A stretch of 32,104 nucleotides of DNA, taken from contig JAFKES010000091.1 in the NCBI GenBank assembly GCA_017308495.1, positions 1 through 32,104 on the forward strand, in the 5' to 3' direction. The stretch is from Afipia sp. (GTDB lineage Bacteria; Pseudomonadota; Alphaproteobacteria; Rhizobiales; Xanthobacteraceae). Shown one piece after another: positions 1 to 7,327 of this stretch. Every line of letters starts with the position of its first letter. The first letter of the stretch is position 1. Below the pieces are notes generated by a model. That model made no database searches and had not been told where the DNA came from. It saw only the letters and a list, made by a program, of their open reading frames with translations. A program made the position numbers and the translations under genes.

Positions 1-290
1 TCTGCCTCAATGCCTGGTGCTTCGAGCCGGATGCCTCGCTGAACGTCACCAAGGCGCGCGGCCTGCTCGCCGCCTACCAGGCAGTGCGGCCGCTGTCGGC
101 GGAGGAGGTCGCCGCCTTGCCGCTCCTTTGCCGCGGCTCGGCGCTCCGCTTCCTGCTGACCCGCCTCTATGACTGGCTGAACACGCCGGACAGCGCGCTC
201 GTCGTGAAGAAAGACCCGCTCGAATATTACAAGAAGCTCCGCTTCCACCGCGGCGTCAACGAGGCCTCGGCCTACGGGCTGGTGCAGTGA
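1..290 (+). CDS. thrB: Homoserine kinase, C-terminal part (5' end outside window)
   Basis: Homoserine kinase phosphorylates homoserine with ATP in cytosolic threonine synthesis. The reading frame enters at position 3 and encodes about 95 C-terminal residues. They contain [10 protein letters not shown] near the start, the [19 protein letters not shown] stretch and a [14 protein letters not shown] tail, all typical of the aminoglycoside-phosphotransferase-fold ThrB found in proteobacteria. The stop codon (288-290) overlaps the GTG start of rnhA, so the two genes are translationally coupled. The thrB-rnhA pairing is a usual chromosomal arrangement in Rhizobiales, which marks this end of the window as core genome rather than island. 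The gene is cut only by the window edge. Confidence 0.93.
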   Translation, partial: CLNAWCFEPDASLNVTKARGLLAAYQAVRPLSAEEVAALPLLCRGSALRFLLTRLYDWLNTPDSALVVKKDPLEYYKKLRFHRGVNEASAYGLVQ

Positions 291-763
291 ACGACGGCGG
301 TCCGCGCGTCACCATCTGGAGCGACGGCGCCTGTTCCGGCAATCCGGGACCGGGCGGCTGGGGCGCCGTTCTGATGTGGAACGGCCACGAGAAGGAGCTG
401 AAGGGCGGCGAGGCGCTCACCACCAACAACCGCATGGAGCTGATGGCGGCGATCGCGGCATTGGAGGCGCTGAAGCGCCCCTCGGCGGTCGATTTCCATA
501 CCGACTCGCAATACCTGCGTGGCGGCATCATGGGCTGGATCCGCGGCTGGAAGAAGAACGGCTGGAAGACCGCCGACAGGAAGCCGGTCAAGAACGACGA
601 CCTCTGGAAGCGGCTCGATGGCGCCGCCGCCCGCCACGACATCACCTGGCACTGGGTCAAGGGCCATGCCGGCACCCATGGCAACGAGCGGGCCGACGAG
701 CTGGCGCGCGCCGGCATGGCGCCCTTCAAGCCGAAGCGGCGGAAGGAGCCGGCGGAAGAATAG
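287..763 (+). CDS. rnhA: Ribonuclease HI
   Basis: Ribonuclease HI cleaves the RNA strand of RNA-DNA hybrids, removing replication primers and R-loops. The 158-aa protein has the family's usual length. The four acidic catalytic residues are visible in order: Asp in [15 protein letters not shown], Glu in NNRMELMA, Asp in HTDSQYL and Asp in GNERADELA. The conserved His lies in [14 protein letters not shown]. The GTG start at 287 overlaps the thrB stop (GTGA); it is chosen because the RNase H core begins seven residues later and no other start fits. The C-terminus is a short basic tail ([11 protein letters not shown]). The protein appears intact and is the last complete core gene before the island. 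Confidence 0.96.
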   Translation: MNDGGPRVTIWSDGACSGNPGPGGWGAVLMWNGHEKELKGGEALTTNNRMELMAAIAALEALKRPSAVDFHTDSQYLRGGIMGWIRGWKKNGWKTADRKPVKNDDLWKRLDGAAARHDITWHWVKGHAGTHGNERADELARAGMAPFKPKRRKEPAEE

Positions 764-844
764 CGCCGGCCGGTACCGTCTTCTTCTCCGCGAGCCCTGT
801 CGGTCTCACCGACGCCCGAGAGGAGCGCGGGGGAGCGTCCCGCG

Positions 845-1123
845 TCACCCCTCCGCGATCAGCCTCTTCAGCTTCGCCAGCGCCACGTCCGGCTTCTCCT
901 GGTAGTCGAGCGTGCTGGTGAAGGTGCCGTCCTTGTCGAAGAGGTAGACCGAGGCGCTGTGGTCCATGATGTAGTTGCCGTCGTCCTGCGGCACCTTCTT
1001 GGAATAGATGCGGTATTCCTTCAGCACCTGGTCGATGAAAGAGCGCGGGCGTCCGCCGGCGCGGGTGCCGCGATTGCCGATACGGCCGGTGCGGATGCGG
1101 AAGTCGGAAGGCTCGTCGCTCAT
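845..1123 (-). pseudogene. Chimeric remnant: relaxase N-terminus joined in frame to SCO1/SenC C-terminus
   Basis: This 92-codon frame joins parts of two unrelated genes. Residues 1 to about 34 (MSDEPSDFRIRTGRIGNR onward, then GRPRSFIDQVL) match the N-terminal signature of the ICE relaxase/mobilization nuclease family, whose members are several hundred residues long. From about residue 33, KEYRIYSKKVPQDDGNY and MDHSASVYLFDKDG match the C-terminal third of SCO1/SenC copper chaperones, including the conserved metal-binding His; the CxxxC half is missing. The junction lies near 1021-1045. The simplest reading is a deletion that removed most of the relaxase and the transfer genes and fused the island to the SCO gene next to rnhA. 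Neither function should survive. The recognition of the relaxase N-terminus is from memory of the family. Confidence 0.7.
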
Positions 1124-1519
1124 GCCGACAAGAATGCGGACACGGCAGCACGGCGCAAGACAGTTCAAACGACCGTCGTAACGGCGCGCGCAAATACAGG
1201 AGATCGGCGGCGCGGCAACCGGCGCGTCTATCGCGGTGACAGCATCGAGATCGGACGCTCCCTAAACAGACAATATGGAGCGGCACCGCTCCGATCGTTG
1301 AGATCACTCATCAAACTGATGAAGCACACATCGCTGCCGTCTCGCAGCCGCTCGCTACGTCGCGCTAACCAATGTGCAGACAACGCTTTTTTGCAAACGG
1401 GCACCGAAGGGCACCGTTTGCTTTAATCTTGCCGTCCTCCGCTCGTTTGCTGGCGTTCTCAGAGACTCCAGCCTGATTCACGCAATTGCGCGAGACAGCA
1501 CGAAAATGACGGAATGGGA
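1124..1519. other. Gene-free stretch between relaxase remnant and lytic transglycosylase
   Basis: I see no convincing gene here; the open frames lack family motifs and good ribosome binding sites. Two structures stand out: a GGAGCGG/CCGCTCC hairpin near 1275-1290 and an inverted repeat CAAACGG (1394-1400) / CCGTTTG (1414-1420) that encloses two GGGCACC-like direct copies. Neither has a T-tract on the side expected of a terminator. This stretch is the leader of the relaxase gene in the ancestral element, so the hairpins may be regulatory; an origin of transfer is also possible but not recognisable by eye. Confidence 0.4.
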
Positions 1520-2248
1520 TTATGGCTTGCCGGGTGTGGGCGCTTGTTTAACGAACAAGCCGCCGGGAAGTGGCGTGAGCGCCGACAGATCGACAGCACC
1601 GCGGTCATGTCCAACGGGGGATGACTGCGGCGTGAACGACATCCGCGTGTCCGAGGATTTGCGCTGAGATCGCGAGACGAATAACGACGCCCCGCGCCAG
1701 GTGTTAGGCTCGCCGGCTGCGATCGCGTTGTCGCCAGTTTGCGCGTCGGACAGCAGCGGCGCCAGCGACGCGACATAGTTCCGGGTCTCGTCGGGCAACG
1801 GACGGCCTGTCGCAAGGTGGTCTTCGTAGCGCGTTGGGCCGACATTATAAGCGGCAACGAATCCGGACGTACCGAAGCGGTCGTGCATTTCGCGGAGATA
1901 CGCAGCACCCGCCACGATGTTGTCGTGCGGATCAAAAGGATCGCCGCCGAGCGCGTAGCGTTCGCGCAGCTCGGCATACGTGGCGGGCATGATCTGCATC
2001 AGCCCGACGGCGCCCTTTGGCGACACGGCTTTGACGTTGCCGTGACTCTCGACCCTCATCACGGCGTGGATCCATGCCGCAGGAATCGCGAAACGCTCGG
2101 CCGCTTCGCTGACGAATTGCGACCACGGCGCGACCGCGTCAGCGACACGCGCCGACGCGGTCTCGCAGCGGGCCGTGAAGGGAGTGAGGACCACGAGCGA
2201 GGCGGTGACGATCATGGCAATGCGCAGCGGCTTCGCAAGCGGCGACAC
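1520..2248 (-). CDS. Lytic transglycosylase, conjugation-associated (VirB1/TrbN type)
   Basis: This enzyme opens peptidoglycan so that a type IV secretion channel can cross the wall. A signal peptide is visible (basic start, then IAMIVTASLVVLTPFTARC). The SLT domain follows at about residues 40-150: the catalytic Glu lies in AVMRVESHGNVKAVS, followed by GAVGLMQIMPATYAEL, AGAAYLREM and VAAYNVGP, all classic family motifs. The C-terminal 90 residues are low in complexity and probably unstructured. The start shown is GTG at 2248, four bases from the DUF736 stop; an ATG at 2215 would shorten but not abolish the signal peptide. In related ICEs this gene precedes the relaxase, and a relaxase start is indeed found downstream here. 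With the transfer channel genes gone it probably has no partner. Confidence 0.88.
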   Translation of the reverse strand: MSPLAKPLRIAMIVTASLVVLTPFTARCETASARVADAVAPWSQFVSEAAERFAIPAAWIHAVMRVESHGNVKAVSPKGAVGLMQIMPATYAELRERYALGGDPFDPHDNIVAGAAYLREMHDRFGTSGFVAAYNVGPTRYEDHLATGRPLPDETRNYVASLAPLLSDAQTGDNAIAAGEPNTWRGASLFVSRSQRKSSDTRMSFTPQSSPVGHDRGAVDLSALTPLPGGLFVKQAPTPGKP

Positions 2249-2252
2249 GGAT

Positions 2253-2582
2253 TCACTCGCGCGGCGCGCGGCGCGATGGACGGGTCCAGATCAGATGGAA
2301 CGTGTCACCGCCGCTCACCACCTGGAACAGGTTGGCGCGGATCGGTTGGCCGAATGATGGATCATCAATCAGCAGCGAGAGATAATCGCCAGCTTTGTCA
2401 CCGGTACGCTTCCATCCGGCGCCGATTTCGACGTCGTCGGCAAGAACGCGGTAATTCGGAGCGTTATCGGTCTCGCTCACGATAGCCGGCACGATGATGA
2501 TGACATCGCGTTTGAGCGTGAAGGTCCGGATTGTGCCGGTGTATCCATCGACGGTGCGGGTAAAGGTGCCGATCTGTGCCAT
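2253..2582 (-). CDS. DUF736 family protein (first copy)
   Basis: DUF736 proteins are about 100 residues long and nearly always belong to ICEs and plasmids of alpha- and betaproteobacteria; their biochemical role is not established. Diagnostic features seen are the MAQIGTF start, the repeated beta-strand pattern with GWKRTGDKAGDYLSLLIDDP, and the end FHLIWTRP. The ATG at 2582 is preceded by a good GGAGG site, and longer readings upstream would run into the TraF gene. It lies between the peptidase and the lytic transglycosylase in a tight minus-strand cluster (35 bp and 4 bp gaps), so it is probably co-transcribed. A second, clearly related copy lies at 6451-6786. Confidence 0.9.
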   Translation of the reverse strand: MAQIGTFTRTVDGYTGTIRTFTLKRDVIIIVPAIVSETDNAPNYRVLADDVEIGAGWKRTGDKAGDYLSLLIDDPSFGQPIRANLFQVVSGGDTFHLIWTRPSRRAPRE

Positions 2583-2617
2583 GGTGGCCTCCGTTGCTGG
2601 GTGGGTAAAATAAAGTG

Positions 2618-3181
2618 TCATTCCGTCGGGGCGCGCCACGCGAAGCGTCCGTCGCCGGCCTCGTCGGTCCAGATCGGCACTGCGCGCGCGACGATCGCGC
2701 TGCGCGGCAATGGGCCGAAGTAACGGCTGTCGAGGCTGTCGGGCTCGTCCCAATTCATGAGGAAGATTTCGTCATCGGCGATGACGCGGCAGCCTTGCCA
2801 GACCGGCAGCGGATGGCCGCGCAGATCGCGTTCACGCGCGGGCGCGGCTGCAATGCCGTCAACGTTGATCTGCACGCCGAAACGACAGACGGTCTGCCCT
2901 GAGAGGGCGAAGATGCGTTTGAGCAGCGGCACGCCGCGCGGCAGATAACCACCATCCGACAATGTCGTTGCCAGCGGCTCCGGCGGCGTCACCACGGCCA
3001 GCATGGTGACATAGAGACGGTCTGGCGACTGCACCGCGTAAAGACCAAGCGGAACGCTCGGCGTGAGATTCCAGATATAATGTGGCGGTGAGTTCGCGCC
3101 GAGGGCTGCGAGCAGACTTGCGACCGCTAGTGACGCAGCGAGGGTATAGGCAGCGCGAGGTGTCATGGTGCGAAGTGTCAT
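2618..3181 (-). CDS. traF: S26 family signal peptidase, TraF-like
   Basis: TraF-type S26 peptidases mature or cyclise conjugative pilin at the inner membrane. The 187-aa protein opens with one hydrophobic segment (about residues 10-29, AAYTLAASLAVASLLAALG). The catalytic Ser lies in NLTPSVPLGLY and the general-base Lys in LLKRIFALSGQTV; the DSRYFGPLPRS box near the end is the usual last S26 motif. Its ATG overlaps the DUF2840 stop by four bases (ATGA), a sign of coupled translation. Both catalytic residues are present, so the enzyme could be active, but its pilin substrate gene would sit in the transfer region that appears deleted. Confidence 0.88.
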   Translation of the reverse strand: MTLRTMTPRAAYTLAASLAVASLLAALGANSPPHYIWNLTPSVPLGLYAVQSPDRLYVTMLAVVTPPEPLATTLSDGGYLPRGVPLLKRIFALSGQTVCRFGVQINVDGIAAAPARERDLRGHPLPVWQGCRVIADDEIFLMNWDEPDSLDSRYFGPLPRSAIVARAVPIWTDEAGDGRFAWRAPTE

Positions 3182-3747
3182 GGCGCGACTCGCCGCCGTT
3201 TGAGCCAGGCCTTATGGCGCGTCATCGTGTAAGCGCGCGGCGTATCGCCAACGCTGAGGCGGTTGTGGATGTGATGCCAATGTTCGGGCGCAGCGTCGGC
3301 GGGGTCGATGCCGAGCGCCTCGACACCGTCGATGGCCTGCAAGACCCGCTCGACCTTCGGCCAACCGGAGATTGTCAGCAGGATGACGCCACCTGGTTGC
3401 ACCAGCGGCACCGTCGTGAAGGACTCGTCCGCCTGAACCGCACGAAGGATGTCGATGCGCGACAGCACGGTGCCGAAGTCATTGGCGGCCCAGCGCATGA
3501 CGGCGAAGATGGCACCCGGCGCAAACGACACGCGGCGGCGATGACGATCGAGCCGCACGGAGGCGACCGGATGACCAAACCGGATGCGGTGCTCGATGCG
3601 TTTTGCTTGCCAAGTCAATTCGACATGCGTCAGCGTGTCGATTGCGGAATGCGCGGTCCTCGGATCGCGCGGCGCGGGCGTGCCGTTCAGTAAACCCGGT
3701 GGCTCACTACGCGTAGTTTCTGCGGAGGTCGGTCGGCGCGCGATCAT
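3178..3747 (-). CDS. DUF2840 domain-containing protein
   Basis: DUF2840 proteins are ICE and plasmid proteins of unknown activity that usually sit directly upstream of a TraF-like peptidase, as here (4-bp overlap). Recognisable parts of the 189-aa protein are THVELTWQAKRIEHRIRFG, the middle FAPGAIFAVMRWAANDFGT, the segment VPLVQPGGVILLTISGWPKVERVL and the end RAYTMTRHKAWLKRR. The first 35 residues are Pro/Arg rich and may not all be translated; an internal start is possible. In relatives, repA and parA commonly stand between the AlpA-like gene and DUF2840; here only two bases separate those neighbours. Confidence 0.85.
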   Translation of the reverse strand: MIARRPTSAETTRSEPPGLLNGTPAPRDPRTAHSAIDTLTHVELTWQAKRIEHRIRFGHPVASVRLDRHRRRVSFAPGAIFAVMRWAANDFGTVLSRIDILRAVQADESFTTVPLVQPGGVILLTISGWPKVERVLQAIDGVEALGIDPADAAPEHWHHIHNRLSVGDTPRAYTMTRHKAWLKRRRVAP

Positions 3748-3749
3748 GG

Positions 3750-4043
3750 CTATGGTCGCCTCACCGGTGGCCGGCCGCCGACCAGCGGACCCAAGCCGCT
3801 CACCGGCTTGGCGGCATGGACGACGCCCTTGCCTTGATCGGACGTGGACTGGCGCAGACCGATGTCGGCCCAGGTCTGCAGGTCTTCGAGGGCGTAAACG
3901 ACACGGCCGCCGAGCTTCCGATAGCTCGGTCCGGTACCGTAGGTGCGGTGCTTTTCCAGCGTGCGACCCGACAGGCCGAGGAACCGGGCCGCCTCGGTGG
4001 TGCGCAAATAGCGTTGCTGCGAATTGGCGGGGTTGTCAGCCAT
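3750..4043 (-). CDS. AlpA/excisionase-type helix-turn-helix protein
   Basis: The core RYLRTTEAARFLGLSGRTLEKHR is a MerR-like winged helix of the AlpA/excisionase group; it is followed by YGTGPSYRKLGGRVVYALEDL, the usual beta-hairpin and helix. Small proteins like this bind DNA as transcription factors or recombination directionality factors in ICEs. The ATG at 4043 gives 97 aa; an in-frame ATG at 4073 would add ten residues, and neither has a strong ribosome binding site. The C-terminal 35 residues are Pro/Gly rich. The stop (TAG) lies two bases before the DUF2840 start, so the two genes are probably in one transcript. Confidence 0.85.
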   Translation of the reverse strand: MADNPANSQQRYLRTTEAARFLGLSGRTLEKHRTYGTGPSYRKLGGRVVYALEDLQTWADIGLRQSTSDQGKGVVHAAKPVSGLGPLVGGRPPVRRP

Positions 4044-4189
4044 GAATGCGCCCGGTGTGGGTTCGGTCGCCATCGGGGATCGACGGCGCGTCGGGCGCAC
4101 GATTGCGAATTTGAGGCGTGGACGAGGATGCCGAAGATGCGGCTGTCGTTTGTGTCCATCCCCCCTCGCCGCTGCGAAGCTAGCGCGTA

Positions 4190-4205
4190 AACACAGCGTT
4201 GTGTT
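4190..4205. promoter_or_regulatory. Short palindrome upstream of the AlpA-like gene
   Basis: AACACA-GCGT-TGTGTT is a perfect 6-bp inverted repeat in the gap between the DUF2285 gene and the AlpA-like gene, about 120-150 bases upstream of the latter's start. It could be an operator for a dimeric regulator such as the nearby HTH proteins. This is position-based inference; no second copy was found to support it. Confidence 0.25.
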
Positions 4206-4249
4206 CGTCGGGCGCTAACGCTCTGCGTGGCGCGATGGATGCGCAGCGG

Positions 4250-5027
4250 CTATTGGCCGATCAGCAAGTCGCGGTAGCCGCCCCGCATCCGACCGACGGC
4301 GTCTTTGACCAGCCGGATGATCTGTGAACGACAGGACGAGGTCAGCCAGTCGCGCCGGCTTTGGGTCCGTACATCGGCATCAAGCAGGGTGGCGGCGAGG
4401 TCGCGATACGTCGCCTGTTGCTGATGACCGTCAAGTGCCCTCAGCATCAAGATCATGCGGCGGCGCTGCTGTTCGGTCAGCGGCGAGACAACCGGGCGCA
4501 CCGCGGCATCCGTCAGGCTGTGCCAGAGGTGAAGGACGGCTTCGACGCGCTGCGCCACGTGCATATCGAATGGGATAACGGCGGCGATCGGAGCCGACGG
4601 GTTCGTATCGGGAAGAATCCAAATCCGCTGTTCCTCGCTCGCCCGCCGCCACAGCATGTGACGGCCGTCTGCGCGTTCCATGGCGGGCGCCGATGGAATC
4701 CGATCCAGCGTGATTGTGGATCCAGTCGCCGGCGGCGCCGTCGTGAGTATCACCGCAGCCGGAAGCACATTGAATTCCCACAACACCAGTGCCCGGTCGC
4801 TGCGTTGCTTCGGGTCGCACGGGAAAACTCAACCCCCAGCGCTGGGACAGCGCAAGGGCTGCCTCCAGCACGATGGTGACGCCGCTCATCGCATCGCGGC
4901 TCATGTGTTCGTAGTCTTCGCGGTAGTCAGGGTTGCGCCGCAGGAACTCCCAGGCGAAACCCGCGCGTTGCACACGATCAAGATAGGCGGTCGCATCTTG
5001 CGACCGCCAGCTTTCATCATCCGGCAT
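4250..5027 (-). pseudogene. DUF6499/DUF2285 regulator, interrupted by a one-base frameshift
   Basis: Two overlapping minus-strand frames together make one protein of about 255 aa. The first (from 5027) holds the N-terminal domain with DATAYLDRV, WEFLRRNPDYREDYEHM and RWGLSFP. The second (to 4250) continues with LVLWEFNVLPAAVILTT, the MILMLRALDGHQQQATYRD segment and the end LVKDAVGRMRGGYRDLL, which is DUF2285. Removing one base near 4820 restores a continuous reading FPCDPKQRSDRALVLWEF that matches the family pattern, so an extra G (minus strand) is the likely lesion. The family is DNA-binding-like, of unknown role, and typical of these ICEs. A sequencing error or ribosomal slippage cannot be excluded. 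Confidence 0.75.
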
Positions 5028-5200
5028 ACGAGCACTCCAGCGTTACTCAGCCTCAAGCAAGGCATGCCCTCCCCGTCGCCGAGTATTTGGAAGCGTTGTC
5101 CCACGCAGAAGTCGCCGCCACTGCAACGCGTGTTGCAACACCGTGGTCAGTGAAAGATGATGGAATAGGCGTGGTGCTTCGAAAACTGCGCGTGCTCAAA

Positions 5201-5464
5201 TCATTGGGACGGCGGCTTGAGCAAGTCCCGGTATCCGGTCTGCGTCATCCATCTTGCGCGTGCAAGATGGCTGTCATGCACGTGACGCGCGCGATCCGGC
5301 TCACGTTGCGCATCAAGACCGAAAATGATCTGTACGACCTCGCGCCAGTCGGCACCCTCCTCATCCGCATCAAGAAGCCGAAGATACGTCTTGAGGTGCC
5401 GCTCGTCGTAAGGCGTGACATGCGGCAGGTCGGGTGGATGGTCGTCAAAAGCAACAATGGTCAT
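5201..5464 (-). CDS. Small DUF2285-type DNA-binding domain protein
   Basis: This 87-aa protein has the short stand-alone form of DUF2285: PYDERHLKTYLRLLDADEEG, then ADWREVVQIIFGLDAQ, then HLARARWMTQTGYRDLL. The last box resembles the end of the longer DUF2285 protein next to it (GGYRDLL). The ATG at 5464 starts MTIVAFDDHPPDLP; the frame remains open further upstream but without family sequence. It is transcribed away from the XRE regulator, so both may be controlled from the region between them. Its function is unknown; placement in ICE regulation is inferred from neighbours. Confidence 0.75.
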   Translation of the reverse strand: MTIVAFDDHPPDLPHVTPYDERHLKTYLRLLDADEEGADWREVVQIIFGLDAQREPDRARHVHDSHLARARWMTQTGYRDLLKPPSQ

Positions 5465-5651
5465 GGCGGGAACTCGCGCCAAGCGTTTAACCGGATCGGA
5501 CCGACGAAATACGACGCTCTTGCTGCGGATCGATGACAGTTGTTGGACAATTAACAGATTACTCGGCTTTTGACCCGTTTCTTCAGGCGATCCGTCCGGC
5601 AATGGCCCCGAACTCTATCGGACTTCGAGGGGCAAGCAGGATCGGTTTGTC

Positions 5652-5661
5652 GAGTATACTC
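5652..5661 (+). promoter_or_regulatory. Candidate -10 box inside a palindrome upstream of the XRE gene
   Basis: GAGTATACTC is a perfect 10-bp palindrome 36 bases before the XRE start codon, and its centre contains TATACT, a good -10 hexamer for the plus strand. A GTAG/CTAC pair follows between 5663 and 5680. A repressor binding here would block the promoter, which suits autoregulation by the XRE protein. I found no convincing -35 box, and the whole 5465-5697 stretch otherwise holds no gene. Confidence 0.4.
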
Positions 5662-5697
5662 CGTAGTGAAATACCCTACAAGACGAACACTTTTCGA

Positions 5698-5931
5698 ATG
5701 GAGATTCGGGAGGTATTCGCTCGCAACCTGCGCCGGACCCGGCACGCCAAGGGGCTGTCGCAGGAGGCGTTGGCGCATGAAGCGGACGTCGACCGCACCT
5801 ATATCAGTTCGCTCGAACGCGGCGTTTACGCCGCGACCATCGACATGGTTGGTAAATTGGCCACAGTGCTCGGTGTCGAGCCGGACGTGTTGCTACGGCG
5901 CGCGTCGAAGCCCTCGCGCGGCAAGTCCTGA
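5698..5931 (+). CDS. XRE-family helix-turn-helix regulator
   Basis: The 77-aa protein is a single Cro/C1-type HTH domain: VFARNLRRTRHAKGLSQEAL, EADVDRTYISSLERGVY as the recognition helix region, and MVGKLATVLGVEPDVLLRR as the closing helices. This compact form resembles controller proteins and ICE repressors that act as dimers. The ATG at 5698 is chosen because the HTH begins within three residues; the longer frame upstream lacks family sequence and crosses the candidate promoter. It is divergent from the small DUF2285 gene. It probably controls itself and perhaps the island genes around it. Confidence 0.88.
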   Translation: MEIREVFARNLRRTRHAKGLSQEALAHEADVDRTYISSLERGVYAATIDMVGKLATVLGVEPDVLLRRASKPSRGKS

Positions 5932-6118
5932 TCCGGCGGCATCGCATCAGTTCTGGTCTCAAGATCACATCGCGTGGCGGAGAGTGCACCCCGCGATTTG
6001 CTGCGGCTGCGAAGACATCATTCGCCCGAATATGTGTGCCGCAAAGAGACCTTAAAGCTCGCCCTTGTCGGTCATGTCGTCTTCACACCGAGCGCTTATG
6101 CGGTGCACGGAGGAACAG

Positions 6119-6334
6119 GTGCCGATGACGACCGATTCTCGCCTGCGAACATTTGCGCGCTTCATGGGGTTTCGGGATTGCCCGGTTTGTGGGGAGACGC
6201 TGTTCGCGGCCGAGCATGCTGCCTTCGTCTGCGCGGATCGTATCACGTTGCACTGGCACTGTGACGCTTGCGATCATGTTTTTCAGACGGGCGTGGATAC
6301 GCGGCGCGACCCGTCGGCGCGGGCGGCCGCGTAG
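6119..6334 (+). CDS. Small zinc-ribbon protein
   Basis: The 71-aa product has two CxxC pairs, CPVC and CDAC, spaced about 29 residues apart, which is the layout of a zinc ribbon. A possible metal-ligand His also lies just before the second pair (HWHCDAC). Function is unknown. The start is ambiguous: a GTG at 6119 sits five bases after a GGAGG site (6109-6113), while the in-frame ATG at 6125 is thirteen bases away, so the GTG is preferred. It lies downstream of the XRE gene on the same strand, with a 187-bp gap, and converges with DUF736. Similar small CxxC proteins are common passengers of this ICE type. Confidence 0.6.
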   Translation: MPMTTDSRLRTFARFMGFRDCPVCGETLFAAEHAAFVCADRITLHWHCDACDHVFQTGVDTRRDPSARAAA

Positions 6335-6409
6335 TAATTTCCCTTTTGGAGATGGACGCCCTCGCCGCGCGTGCTTCGCGCGGTCGATCGGCGACGCCTT
6401 GAGCGCGCG

Positions 6410-6437
6410 AGATGCCCCGCCTCGCGGCGGGGCATCT
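6410..6437. terminator. Hairpin between two convergent genes
   Basis: An 11-bp perfect stem (AGATGCCCCGC / GCGGGGCATCT) with a six-base loop lies between the convergent zinc-ribbon and DUF736 genes. Its position suits a bidirectional terminator, although neither side has a run of T. Confidence 0.5.
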
Positions 6438-6450
6438 GAGAGCGGATCGA

Positions 6451-6786
6451 TTAATCGGCGGAAGCCGTGCGAGCCTTCTGCGGGCGCGACCAGATCAGGG
6501 TGTAGCTACCGCCCTCTTCGTCGTCGAAAAGGTTCGCGTAGATCGGAGCGTTGAAGCTCGGATCGTCGAGCTTGACCGAGAGGTAGTCGCGCTGTTCCGC
6601 GGAGCGCTTGGGCCAGGCGGCACCGATTTCGGCACGGCCGACATAGGCGCGGTGGCTCGGAGCGTTCTCGTTGGCCCGGTTGGTCTCGGGAACGAGGCGG
6701 ACGTTCTTGGCCTGGAAGCTGAGCGTGACGATTTCGCCGATGAAAGCGCCAGCTTCGTTCTTGGTGAAGGTGCCGATGTTCGCCAT
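6451..6786 (-). CDS. DUF736 family protein (second copy)
   Basis: The 111-aa protein begins MANIGTF and contains GEIVTLSFQAKNVRLVPE, RAEIGAAWPKRSAEQRDYLS, LDDPSFNAPIYANLF and YTLIWSRP, the full DUF736 pattern. The ATG at 6786 follows a clear GGAGAA site. It is related to the copy at 2253-2582 but the two have diverged considerably, so this is an old paralogous pair rather than a recent duplication. Unlike the first copy it stands alone, behind a long structured leader that resembles the leader of the DUF2493 gene. The role of DUF736 is unknown. Confidence 0.9.
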   Translation of the reverse strand: MANIGTFTKNEAGAFIGEIVTLSFQAKNVRLVPETNRANENAPSHRAYVGRAEIGAAWPKRSAEQRDYLSVKLDDPSFNAPIYANLFDDEEGGSYTLIWSRPQKARTASAD

Positions 6787-6968
6787 GGTAGTTCTCCTTG
6801 CTCTCTGTTTCCGAGCCGCGACCATCGCGGTCTCGATGGCGATCGACAGGCCGGAGGCGATCGGCGCTGCATCCGTCTTCGGACCGAAGCGCAGCGGAGG
6901 ACGCCAGGCGGGCAACTTTCTTGTCTTGCGCGAGGAATGGCGGCGTAGCCGCCAGGGGAAGAAAGTTG
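6787..6968 (-). promoter_or_regulatory. Structured leader of DUF736 (leader family B)
   Basis: Reading the plus strand, CAACTTTCTT (6913-6922) pairs with AAGAAAGTTG (6959-6968), enclosing TTGCGCG and a second hairpin GGCGGC-GTA-GCCGCC (6939-6953). Nearer the gene there are GCGACCATCGCGG and GCGCAGCGGAGGA blocks. The DUF2493 leader has the same blocks in the same order with a different outer stem sequence. The changed but still paired stem suggests selection on RNA (or cruciform) structure. Function unknown. Confidence 0.55.
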
Positions 6969-7327
6969 AACGACGGCGTTGCAGCTAGGCGATCGAGGCG
7001 CAGCCGTCGTTCGGCCAGATCAGGCCATCGTAGAGACCCGATGACCCGCGCTCGGCATGACAGAGCCTTGCAAGGAGAAAAAACCCGCGACCGTGCGCCT
7101 CACCACATGAACATTTGGCGATCCGGCATAGTGTCGTCGACGTCCGGGCCGTTGTTCGCCCGTCTCTCCAACACGGCCTATCGAATGCACCGGGCCGCGG
7201 CGGTGTCGGCCAACCATCGGCATACTGGCATCAGCTCATCCGCGAAACGCAATCCGTCCGAGGTCAATGCGCGCGCATGCGGCAACGCTTCGGGAGACGT
7301 GAATCTGGCGACGGGCGGCGGGCCGCC
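6969..7327. other. Gene-free stretch upstream of the DUF736 leader
   Basis: Open frames exist on both strands but have no recognisable domain. A plus-strand ATG at 7107 has a GGAGAAAAA stretch about 30 bases upstream, too far to be a convincing start. The promoter for the DUF736 leader should lie here, but no clear -35/-10 pair is visible by eye. Confidence 0.35.

Noticed and set aside
845-1123. A normal short SCO-family gene
   Set aside because: The first 34 residues have relaxase N-terminal sequence, and the CxxxC copper site and two thirds of the SCO fold are absent.
1394-1420. CAAACGG/CCGTTTG hairpin as a terminator
   Set aside because: The T-run lies before the hairpin on the plus strand and becomes an A-run after it on the minus strand, so neither direction gives a stem followed by T.
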